The notes under the pieces were generated by a model, which worked only from the letters and a program-made list of their open reading frames with translations, did not search any database and was not told the DNA's origin. Source: Bin5 sp965200685 (GTDB lineage Bacteria > Chloroflexota > Anaerolineae > Caldilineales > Caldilineaceae). From it: a stretch of 64,000 nt of DNA. Within the stretch, counting starts at the first letter, position 1. Every line of letters starts with the position of its first letter. Location of the stretch: assembly GCA_965200685.1 (NCBI GenBank), contig OZ241379.1, positions 3,100,001-3,164,000 on the forward strand, in the 5' to 3' direction. This document shows positions 42,370-50,013 of the stretch, one piece after another. Both the position numbers and the translations under genes were made by a program.

Positions 42370-44742
42370 TCATTGCCCATGACTGGTGTTGTTGGCGTGG
42401 GTGTAGCTGTCGGCACACAGAACAGCAGTCCGAGATTTGGCAGGTCGTTTTGGGGAACACTGTTCAAGGCATTCGGTATACAGCCGCTGAGTTGGTTGCC
42501 AGCGAGCCACAACTGATTCAGAACAGAACAGCAGTCCGAGATTTGGCAGGTCGTTTTGGGGAACACTGCTCAAGGCATTCGGTATACATCCGCTGAGTTG
42601 GTTGCCAGCGAGCCACAACTGATTCAGATTGGAGAGGCTACCCAGTTCAACAGGGATAGTGCCCGTCAGTTGGTTGCTGGCGAGATTCAACCACTGCAGA
42701 TTGGAGAGACTGCCCAACGCAGCAGGGATTCTGCCCGTCAGATTACTCCGACGCAGACGCAACCTAGTCACACGCGAGTTGGAGACAGTAATGCCATCCC
42801 AGGCAGTTATGCGAGTCATTGTACTCCAGTTGAGAGGGGCGGTACCTCGTAGGGTGTCCTTGGCCTCTATGAGGATTGTGCAATCCGCATCTAGGCCGGG
42901 TTCTTCTGGGTCCGGCAGCGCGAGGCTGTTGGTACACAAGCAGAATGGCAGTCCAAGATCTGACAGGTCATTCTCAGAAACACTTCTCCAGGCAGTGGGT
43001 ATACAGCCGCTTAGTTGGTTGCCTACCATGTTCAACCTTCGCAGCTTGGAGAGGGTGCCCAGTGCGGGAGGGATGGGGCCCGTCAGTTGGTTGCCGCCGA
43101 GCTCCAACCTCCACAGCTTGGAGAGTGTGCCCAATGCAGGGGGGATAGGACCCGTCAGTTGGTTGCGGTCAAGGGTCAACGTGTGTAGATGGGAGAGATT
43201 GCCCAGTGCAGTAGGGATGGTGCCTGTTAGCTGGTTATTATCAAGCCTCAACACCTTCAGGTTGGAGAGTGTGCCCAGCGCAGGGGGAATAGGACCCGTC
43301 AGTTGGTTGTTGAGAAGATTCAATTTCCCTAGCTTGGTGAGTTTGCTCAACTGTATAGGGATGGTGCCCGTCAGGTCGTTGCCGCCGAGGTCCAACCTAT
43401 TCAGATTGGAGAGGGTACTCAACGCTGTAGGGATAGGGCCTGTCAGTCGGTTGTTTAGGAGCTCCAAGCTCTGCAGATTGGAGAGTGTACTCAATGCTGT
43501 AGGGATGGGGCCCGTCAGTCGGTTGTAACCGAGGGCCAACCAACGCAGATTGATGAGTCTGCTCAACGCTGTAGGGATAGTGCCCGTCAGTCGGTTGCCG
43601 CCGAGGTTCAACCCCTGCAGTTGTGAGAGTGTGCCCAGTGCAGGAGGGATGGTACCCGTCAGTCGGTTGCCGCCGAGGGACAAGCCCTGCAGTTGTGAGA
43701 GTGTGCCCAGTGCAGGAGGGATGGTACCCGTCAATTGGTTGCCCCAAAGGCTCAAGTGCCCTAGCTTGGTGAGTTTACCTAACTCTGTAGGGATGCTGCC
43801 CATCAGGTTATTTCTGTGCAGAAACATCCCCCCCAGATTCCTCAGGTTGCCCAGTTCCCTAGGGATGGGACCTGTCAGTTGGTTGTATTCGAGACCCATC
43901 CCCAGCAGCTTGGTGAGGTTACCCAGTGTAGTAGGGATAGTACCCGTCAGGTGGTTGCGGCTGAGGTTCAACCAACCCAGATTCCTTAGGTTGCCCAGTT
44001 CAATCGGGATGATGCCCGTCAGTCGGTTGCCGCCGAGGGACAACGCCCACAGCCGGGAGAGGTTGCCCAGTTCTTTCGGGATAGTGCCCGTCAGTTGGTT
44101 GTTGTTGAGGTGTAACCTCTCCAGCTTGGAGATGTTGCCCAGTTCTTTCGGGATAGTGCCCGTCAGTTGGTTGTGGCTGAGGTCCAACGGCTGTAGGTTG
44201 GTGAGGTTACCCAACCAGGCAGGGATGCTGCCCGTTAATTTGTTGCTACGGAGGCCCAACGTCTGGAGCTGGGAGAGGTTGCCCAGCGCGGCCGGGATAG
44301 TGCCCGTCAGTTGGTTGTCGTTGAGGTTCAAGTACGTCAGATTGGTGAGGTTGCCCAGCGCGGCCGGGATGGTGCCCGTCAGTTGCTTGCGGTTGAGCTC
44401 CAACCTTGTCACCCGAGAGATGGTGATAGTGACGCCCTCCCAGGCGGTGATGGGAGTCGTGGTAGTCCAGTTCAGAGAGGTAGCACCCCAGTGGGTCTTG
44501 ATATTGAGAAGGGTAGAGCAATCTGCGACTAAATTGGGGTCTTCGGGGTCTGGAATCGCGACGCTGTTCGCGCACAAACTGGTTGTTTGCTGTGCGGCTA
44601 CGGAGGTGTCCGCACCTGCAACCAAGATGAGGCCGCTTATGGTAAAAACAGCCCAGCACAAGATAAAGGCGGACAGGATGACCCGGGCCGGGATTCGTCG
44701 CTTGGCTCGCTCAATCTGTGAGAGACTCTGATTGTGTGTCAT
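42370..44742 (-). CDS. secreted plant-type LRR protein A3, chimeric start and frameshifted end
   Basis: This 790-residue LRR protein starts like the B proteins (MTHNQSLSQIERAKRRIPARVILSAFILCWA) but continues as an A protein from FTISGLILVAGAD, so the signal region is a B/A chimera. About 20 repeats of the LTGxIP type follow, then a second capped module at about residue 602. Near residue 738 the frame leaves the family sequence because of a 106-bp tandem duplication and ends in an unrelated 55-residue tail; the usual LYLPII ending is lost. A strong promoter (44795-44823) lies 53 bases upstream. Confidence 0.85.
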   Translation of the reverse strand: MTHNQSLSQIERAKRRIPARVILSAFILCWAVFTISGLILVAGADTSVAAQQTTSLCANSVAIPDPEDPNLVADCSTLLNIKTHWGATSLNWTTTTPITAWEGVTITISRVTRLELNRKQLTGTIPAALGNLTNLTYLNLNDNQLTGTIPAALGNLSQLQTLGLRSNKLTGSIPAWLGNLTNLQPLDLSHNQLTGTIPKELGNISKLERLHLNNNQLTGTIPKELGNLSRLWALSLGGNRLTGIIPIELGNLRNLGWLNLSRNHLTGTIPTTLGNLTKLLGMGLEYNQLTGPIPRELGNLRNLGGMFLHRNNLMGSIPTELGKLTKLGHLSLWGNQLTGTIPPALGTLSQLQGLSLGGNRLTGTIPPALGTLSQLQGLNLGGNRLTGTIPTALSRLINLRWLALGYNRLTGPIPTALSTLSNLQSLELLNNRLTGPIPTALSTLSNLNRLDLGGNDLTGTIPIQLSKLTKLGKLNLLNNQLTGPIPPALGTLSNLKVLRLDNNQLTGTIPTALGNLSHLHTLTLDRNQLTGPIPPALGTLSKLWRLELGGNQLTGPIPPALGTLSKLRRLNMVGNQLSGCIPTAWRSVSENDLSDLGLPFCLCTNSLALPDPEEPGLDADCTILIEAKDTLRGTAPLNWSTMTRITAWDGITVSNSRVTRLRLRRSNLTGRIPAALGSLSNLQWLNLASNQLTGTIPVELGSLSNLNQLWLAGNQLSGCIPNALSSVPQNDLPNLGLLFCSESVVARWQPTQRLYTECLEQCSPKRPAKSRTAVLCADSYTHANNTSHGQ
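42421..42632. repeat. 106-bp tandem duplication in A3
   Basis: Two copies, beginning AACAGCAGTCCGAGATTTGG at 42421 and again at 42527, follow each other with only a few differences (for example TGTTCAAGG against TGCTCAAGG). As 106 is not a multiple of three, it shifts the A3 reading frame. Confidence 0.9.
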
Positions 44743-44794
44743 GGTCGTATCTCCAACTTGATTGTTGAAGTATGAATCCCGATGCTTATGGTAT

Positions 44795-44823
44795 ACTATA
44801 ACCTAGCGGTTGTAAAATGTCAA
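44795..44823 (-). promoter_or_regulatory. consensus-like sigma70 promoter of A3
   Basis: On the minus strand: TTGACA (44823-44818), a 17-base spacer, TATAGT (44800-44795). This is the best promoter match in the window, directed into A3 with a leader of about 45 bases. The divergent oxidoreductase gene starts 23 bases to its other side. Confidence 0.8.
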
Positions 44824-44845
44824 AAATGATTAAAGGATTGACATA

Positions 44846-46072
44846 ATGTCTATACAGTTAGCCCTCATCGGCTGCGGAGGCATCTCGCGACGCCATATAC
44901 TGTCCATGAAGGATCTACAGGAACGCGGCCGCGGCGATTTCGTGGTCAGCGCGGTGTGTGATGCCAATCAGCAGGCTGCCTTAGACCGGGCGGACATGTT
45001 GGAGGAACTGCTCGGCATCCGGCCTGCCCTGTACCAGACACATCAGGAACTGCTCAAGGAAGCGCAGATAGACGCTGTGGATCTGTGCCTCCCCCATGGT
45101 CTGCATCATGGCATCGCGGTGGACTGTATGGAGGCCGGCTTGCATGTACTGTGTGAAAAGCCACTTGGCATCACCATCAAGGCTTGCCGGTTGATGGCTG
45201 AGACTGCTGAGCAGACCGGAACTGTCCTTTCGACAGCCGCTCCCCACCGGCGTCAACCGGGGCAGCGGGTTGCCCATTGGGTATTCAATGAATCGCATCT
45301 GATCGGCAAACCCTTGAGTTTCTTTCACCACTACCGCCGCCCGGCCGAACCGGCACAGACGGGGAACGAACCACTTCCCGAGCGTGTCCGTTGGCGACAG
45401 GATATACTCATGTCCGGCGGTGGACCGGTGCTGGACAGTGGCTTTCACTACTGCGATTCGCTGCGCTATTTCTTCGGCGATGTGGAAAAGGTGTACGCTG
45501 TGTTGCGCTCCCTAAAAACAGGCAGAACTCTACCCTTTACCGAAGCCCCTGAAGACACAGTATTCGTCACATTTACCTTCAAAAGCGGTGTTGTCGGTAC
45601 ATGGGCCTGGAGTCTGGCCGCACCTGGCGAGGAGGCGTATAATGTGACCTTCTACGGCAGCGATGGGTCGTTGCGAGATACGACCGCCGGCCCCTTTTCG
45701 ATCTTTCATCTCTTTGAACGTCGGCCCGACCAACAGGAAAGTGCGCGTCTCGTACGCGGCGACGGGACTACGTATTCCATGGAGCAACTGGACGAGATGC
45801 ACCGGGCCAGTCTGCCTGCCGAGGAGCTGGAGTTTCTCTATCCGGGTGGCACCACCGACGGCTTTTCAATAGAGATCTGGGAGTTTTTGGAAATTCTCCG
45901 CGGGAACCGGGCGGCAGCGGAGATCGACGCTTGGGAGGGGATGCGCTCATTGGCTATTGGGGATGCAATTTACGAATCAGGCCTGAGCGGTGACGTGATC
46001 CATGTCGATGAGATCCTAGATGGCACCCGTTCCGCTTTCCAGGACCCCATCAATGCCCATTGGGGCCTGTAG
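44846..46072 (+). CDS. Gfo/Idh/MocA-family oxidoreductase
   Basis: This 408-residue NAD(P)-dependent oxidoreductase has a Rossmann start LALIGCGGISRRHILSM, the family motif CEKPLG (reading HVLCEKPLGIT), and a C-terminal GFO/IDH/MocA beta-sheet domain with GGPVLDSGFHYCDSLRYFFG. These enzymes oxidise sugars, inositols or related polyols. AAAGGA lies eight bases before the ATG. It is divergent from A3 and sits three bases before a small gene. The substrate is unknown; the link to the sugar importers is only by theme. Confidence 0.9.
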   Translation: MSIQLALIGCGGISRRHILSMKDLQERGRGDFVVSAVCDANQQAALDRADMLEELLGIRPALYQTHQELLKEAQIDAVDLCLPHGLHHGIAVDCMEAGLHVLCEKPLGITIKACRLMAETAEQTGTVLSTAAPHRRQPGQRVAHWVFNESHLIGKPLSFFHHYRRPAEPAQTGNEPLPERVRWRQDILMSGGGPVLDSGFHYCDSLRYFFGDVEKVYAVLRSLKTGRTLPFTEAPEDTVFVTFTFKSGVVGTWAWSLAAPGEEAYNVTFYGSDGSLRDTTAGPFSIFHLFERRPDQQESARLVRGDGTTYSMEQLDEMHRASLPAEELEFLYPGGTTDGFSIEIWEFLEILRGNRAAAEIDAWEGMRSLAIGDAIYESGLSGDVIHVDEILDGTRSAFQDPINAHWGL

Positions 46073-46075
46073 ACA

Positions 46076-46276
46076 ATGAGCACAAACATGGATGACAAAA
46101 CACAGTCCAGTTCGTTCGTGGACTGTTTTGAACCTGAAGATATTATCGTTGTCAACCGTGAAGGAAAAGAATCAACATTTGAACGCCACCCGCCTGCATT
46201 GTTGGAAGAATGGTTAGAGGAGTACAGCCTAGGGGAAGTCTGGGAGAAGAATGTGGTCGGTGGAGGGCCCCATTAG
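46076..46276 (+). CDS. small hypothetical protein
   Basis: This 66-residue acidic protein starts three bases after the oxidoreductase stop, so it is likely coupled to it. It contains FEPEDIIVVNREGKE and ends EVWEKNVVGGGPH. I recognise no family with confidence; the Gly-rich end recalls short antitoxin-like proteins, but no partner gene is adjacent. Confidence 0.45.
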   Translation: MSTNMDDKTQSSSFVDCFEPEDIIVVNREGKESTFERHPPALLEEWLEEYSLGEVWEKNVVGGGPH

Positions 46277-46387
46277 ATGGTACGCCTCTTATAGCCCATG
46301 TGAAAAAGAAAGGTAAAGTTCACCGCGTGGCGGGCGTAACACTAGAGGAAAGATGCAATACATAACCATCAAACAGGAGCGATTGTC

Positions 46388-46909
46388 ATGACCCATAAAA
46401 TGAAACCACAACACGAGATGCCAGAGGACACATTGACCCAGCGCATCGGTGTGTTGACGAGACGAGAAGTGGAGGCACGCATTCTTGCCCCGCTCATTCA
46501 GGCCCTCGGTGAGCGATTCGGACGCGAAGAAGTGATCGAAATCGTCAGGGATGTGATCATTGACTTGGCCCGCAGGCAGGGTAGCGAACTAGCCCAGGCC
46601 ATGGATGGGTGCGGCAGCGTTGAGTTTATGAATGCGCTACAATATTGGACCCAAGATGACGCGATGCAGATCGATTTTCTAGAACAGAGTGAGGAGCGGC
46701 TGCATTTCAATGTGACCGGCTGTGGCTATGCGGAGATGTACCAGGCCCTAGGCATTCCAGAGCTTGGTGCTGTTCTTTCCTGCAACCGGGACTTTGCCCT
46801 GATCGACGGATTCAACGAGCAGGCCACGCTTCAGCGCACCCAGACGATTATGGAGGGCGCGTCCCATTGCGACTTTCGCTACCAGTTCACAACTCCGCCT
46901 TCGACCTGA
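46388..46909 (+). CDS. L-2-amino-thiazoline-4-carboxylic acid hydrolase family protein
   Basis: This 173-residue protein matches the ATC-hydrolase-like family: a helical N-terminal half with RREVEARILAPLIQALGERFGREEV and the characteristic C-terminal core CGYAEMYQALGIPELGAVLSCNRDF, then RTQTIMEGASHCDFRYQF, in which conserved cysteines are present. Characterised members open the thiazoline ring in cysteine formation; most relatives are uncharacterised. CAGGAG precedes the ATG. Confidence 0.82.
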   Translation: MTHKMKPQHEMPEDTLTQRIGVLTRREVEARILAPLIQALGERFGREEVIEIVRDVIIDLARRQGSELAQAMDGCGSVEFMNALQYWTQDDAMQIDFLEQSEERLHFNVTGCGYAEMYQALGIPELGAVLSCNRDFALIDGFNEQATLQRTQTIMEGASHCDFRYQFTTPPST

Positions 46910-46987
46910 TATTGCAAACAAAAACCTTTGGCTTCACAATTCCGAGAGCTAGGCTAGGGCTACCATGCGAACCATGGAACTTCGTAT

Positions 46988-47175
46988 CCTGTGATTCATA
47001 ATGTGAACACAGGCACAGCCGGCGCAGAGATCGGTGGGGCATTCGGTGGAGAGAAAGATAGCGGCGGACGAGAAAGCGGGTCTGACGCTTGGAAGGCCTA
47101 TGCCCGCCGGTAACCATCAACTACGGGGCGGACCTGCCCTTAGCCCAAGGTGTGACATTTCAGGTAAGAGAATGA
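46988..47175 (+). pseudogene. aldehyde dehydrogenase C-terminal relic
   Basis: From about 46991 the plus strand encodes VIHNVNTGTAGAEIGGAFGG, then EKDSGGRESGSDAWKAYARR, then a stop at 47111. After a small deletion in another frame it reads TINYGADLPLAQGVTFQ. This is the C-terminal block of the alpha-aminoadipate-semialdehyde (ALDH7-like) dehydrogenase family. The remaining 400 or more residues are missing and the frame is broken, so it is a dead fragment in the gap between the ATC-hydrolase-like and LysM genes. Confidence 0.75.
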
Positions 47176-47205
47176 CTCGACAGAGCGAATACGGAAAACA
47201 ACTGG

Positions 47206-48213
47206 TCATCGGCGGTCAACAGCGCGGCCCAGGGCCACGGCATGGACGCGCACAACCGCTCCACCCATTGGCACCAGAATCTCTGTAAATGTGGTCTCTG
47301 TGCCCGGGGCCACGATGAGTTGATCCAACACGATTTTGCGGGTGGCGATGACTCGCTCCAGTAGGTCGTAGGCAGTCAGAACGACCTGTATGTTGGTTGC
47401 TTCTTCTGCGCCGCTGTTCCGTACTGTGCCCTTGACCGTATAGGCCCTGCCCTGTTCCCCTGTGCTAGTCAGATGCTCTACCACCAAGTCTTGATAGTAT
47501 GCGCCTATATAGGCTGGCATGGCCTGCAGGATGAACGTCTGGTAGCCTGTAAATTCGCCCGGCACCTCGTCAAAAAGGAGAGCAAATGGGGCCACTTCTC
47601 CTGCCCCCACCACATTCAGTGCCACCAATCCGTCAACCTCGGCCAGCCTTTCGCCCTGTTTGCCGAGGAGAGCCACGCCTACCCGCACCTGTTCGAGAGG
47701 CAGGTCATTGTCGTTGCGTATTTCGCCTAGCACCCATCGCCCGCCGCTGACCGTCTCGCTGATATTGACATTCTGCACGACAACGGGTACAGGAGTCGGT
47801 CGGGAATTGGCTATGGCTCTGCCTTCCTCGCCCGTTTGCGGGATCACCAATCGTTGGCCGGTCTGTAGGGTACGGGGGTCGGAGATGTCGTTCGCCTGCT
47901 GTAGAGCAGTGACACTGACATTGTAGCGGCGGGCGATGCTCTCCAGATTGTCCCCTACCTGGACCGTATAGAAGATCCGTGTGGGGGTTAGGGTCGGGGT
48001 AGGGGGTGGTTGCGGCGTGTAGGGAATCGGTGTAGCAGGGGGTGGGTATGGGGTAGGGGGTAGGGATTGGCCGCTGTCTGCTTCTGGGATGACAGTTGCC
48101 GTCGGGGTCGGCACAGGGGTCGGGGTAAGGGTGATGACCCGTCCACACCCGGCCAAGGCAAGGGTGCAAAACGAACAGGATAGTAGGAATAAGGAAAACC
48201 GCAGTTGCTCCAT
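47206..48213 (-). CDS. LysM-domain lipoprotein
   Basis: This 335-residue protein starts at ATG 48213 with a lipoprotein signal (FSLFLLSCSFCTLALAGC). A Pro/Thr-rich linker follows (TPTPVPTPTATVIP), then a LysM domain (FYTVQVGDNLESIARRYNVS ... LQTGQRLVIP) that binds peptidoglycan or related glycans, then two beta-sandwich repeats of the FxLYD type (WVLGEIRNDNDLPLEQVRV; YTVKGTVRNSGAEEATNIQV). An ORF start 96 bases upstream would hide the signal peptide. It should be anchored on the outer face of the membrane. It is convergent with the ALDH relic region and divergent from the phosphoesterase gene. Confidence 0.85.
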   Translation of the reverse strand: MEQLRFSLFLLSCSFCTLALAGCGRVITLTPTPVPTPTATVIPEADSGQSLPPTPYPPPATPIPYTPQPPPTPTLTPTRIFYTVQVGDNLESIARRYNVSVTALQQANDISDPRTLQTGQRLVIPQTGEEGRAIANSRPTPVPVVVQNVNISETVSGGRWVLGEIRNDNDLPLEQVRVGVALLGKQGERLAEVDGLVALNVVGAGEVAPFALLFDEVPGEFTGYQTFILQAMPAYIGAYYQDLVVEHLTSTGEQGRAYTVKGTVRNSGAEEATNIQVVLTAYDLLERVIATRKIVLDQLIVAPGTETTFTEILVPMGGAVVRVHAVALGRAVDRR

Positions 48214-48389
48214 CGGGCAAAGCCAAAACACTACATAGACAACTGCTGATAACGTATACCAGTAGCCACTGCAGTTGCAGGCCATAACAGTTTTGTGAGT
48301 ATACCACAAGGCCGGCCTTCATTGCTGCCATCAAATGGCTCAGGTATACTAAACGGAATTCTATTCAAAGCCAATGAAGAGAGCGTCAC

Positions 48390-48884
48390 ATGAAAATTGC
48401 CATTCTTGCGGATAGCCATGATCACATCTGGAATCTGGACAAAGCACTGGCTGCTGCGAATGAAGCTGCTGCCCATGTCTTGCTTCACTGTGGGGATCTG
48501 GTGGCACCGTTTATTATTGCACAGATAGCACAGGCATTTGCTGGTCCGGTTCACATTGTGGAGGGCAACAATGATGGCGATGGACGCTTACAGCAGCAAG
48601 TAGCCGCTGATTTTCCGCATGTGACCTTACATGGTCCTTATGCGGAATTGGAACTCGGCGAGCGGCAGATAGCCCTCATCCATTACCCACAACCTGCCCG
48701 GCGTATCGCCCAGAGTGGCGTCTTTGATATGGTCTGTTACGGGCACAACCATCTGCAAAACTGGGAGCAGATCGGTAGCTGCTTGCTGGTCAATCCCGGC
48801 GAAGTGATGGGGCGTTTCGGCGCGCCTAGCTGGGGCCTGTATGATTGCGAAAATCATACATACAAGCTGCAAAGGATTGGGTAG
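48390..48884 (+). CDS. YfcE/MJ0936-type metallophosphoesterase
   Basis: This 164-residue calcineurin-like phosphoesterase has IAILADSHDH (metal ligands Asp, His), LLHCGDLV, EGNNDG, IALIHYP and CYGHNHLQNW, the complete motif set of the small YfcE family. Members cleave phosphodiesters such as 2',3'-cAMP in vitro; the real substrate is unknown. It is followed by the RNase Z gene on the same strand. Confidence 0.9.
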   Translation: MKIAILADSHDHIWNLDKALAAANEAAAHVLLHCGDLVAPFIIAQIAQAFAGPVHIVEGNNDGDGRLQQQVAADFPHVTLHGPYAELELGERQIALIHYPQPARRIAQSGVFDMVCYGHNHLQNWEQIGSCLLVNPGEVMGRFGAPSWGLYDCENHTYKLQRIG

Positions 48885-48980
48885 GATGGTTCGGCTTCCG
48901 CAACACAGCCGGGCATTGGGGGCGGAGCACTCTCTGCCCCAGAACCCTTGCGAAAACAAAAGTATCTGTGAGAAAAGGCC

Positions 48981-49976
48981 TTGTTTGAACTCGTATTTTT
49001 GGGCACATCTGCTTCCGCGCCATCGGTGCATCGGGGCCTTTCGGCCGCGTTGGTGATGGTGCAGGAGCACCGTTTTTTGATCGATTGTGGCGAAGGCACT
49101 CAGCGCCAGATTTTGCGTAGCGGGCTCGGCTTGCGCCGCTTGGACAAAATTCTCCTCACCCATGGGCACTTAGATCATATCCTAGGGTTGGGCGGCCTGG
49201 CCAGCACACTCGGGCATTGGGAAGCACTGGAAGCGTTGCATATCTACGGCGGCGTATCGGCCCTGGCTCGGGTGCGCCGGCTGCTGGAAGTTGTCTTCGG
49301 GCCTGGCAATATGCCCGCACTCCAGGGAGACACGCCTACTAGGACAGAGACGCCCCGCCCCAATGGGGTGCAGACGGGTGTCAGCTTCAATCCTATTGAG
49401 GCGGGCACACTGTTTGAAGGCAAAGGATTTACGCTATCCGCGTTCTCTGTGCCCCATAGGGGGGCCGGCTGCTTCGGCTTTACCTTTGAAGAACACACCC
49501 GCCGGCCTTTTGACAATGCAAAGGCTGAAGTTCTCGGCATCCCCGCGGGGCCAGAGCGTCGGCATCTGGTGGCCGGCCAGCCCGTGACCCTGGCGGACGG
49601 GCGCACGATTCAGCCGGATGAGGTATTAGGCGCGCCGGAAGAGGGGGCTAAACTCTGCTTTGTGGGCGATGTAGGCCGTACCGGGCCCCTTCACACGGTC
49701 GTTGCAGGGGCAGATTTGCTGGCCATTGAAGCGACATATCTGGAAAAGGAGCGGGACATGGCCAAGAGTCACGGGCACATCACGGCGCGGGCCGCGGCCC
49801 GCCTGGCCCAAAAGGCTCAGGTCAAGCAGCTCGTCCTCCATCACATCAGCAGACGCTATCATACCCGGGACGTACTGGCCGAAGCCCAAGCTGTCTTTCC
49901 CAACACCGTTGTCGCCAGCGACCTAGACCTGTTCCGAGTGCGAAAAGGAAGGCCGGTGCAATGGGTGAGGAAGTAA
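48981..49976 (+). CDS. rnz: ribonuclease Z
   Basis: This 331-residue metallo-beta-lactamase protein of the RNase Z type matures the 3' ends of tRNAs. It begins FELVFLGTSASAPS, has the zinc motif in LLTHGHLDHILGLGGL, GDVGRT for the bridging Asp, ATYLEKE, and a C-terminal LVLHHISRRY with the last His ligand. The TTG start at 48981 gives the family-typical N-terminus, with AAAAGG just before it (short spacing). The tRNA-Leu in this window lacks an encoded CCA, so its 3' end depends on such processing plus CCA addition. Confidence 0.9.
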   Translation: MFELVFLGTSASAPSVHRGLSAALVMVQEHRFLIDCGEGTQRQILRSGLGLRRLDKILLTHGHLDHILGLGGLASTLGHWEALEALHIYGGVSALARVRRLLEVVFGPGNMPALQGDTPTRTETPRPNGVQTGVSFNPIEAGTLFEGKGFTLSAFSVPHRGAGCFGFTFEEHTRRPFDNAKAEVLGIPAGPERRHLVAGQPVTLADGRTIQPDEVLGAPEEGAKLCFVGDVGRTGPLHTVVAGADLLAIEATYLEKERDMAKSHGHITARAAARLAQKAQVKQLVLHHISRRYHTRDVLAEAQAVFPNTVVASDLDLFRVRKGRPVQWVRK

Positions 49977-50013
49977 CCTGTAGTGTTCCTATTTGGCTAC
50001 AAGCCACTGCAGT

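Noticed and set aside
26294..44731. Long open frames on the plus strand opposite the LRR genes (for example 34021-34962, 35734-36621, 43550-44731)
   Set aside because: They are antisense shadows of 72-bp LRR repeats that happen to lack stops in that frame. They show only repetitive Arg/Leu/Pro-rich sequence with no start signal of their own.
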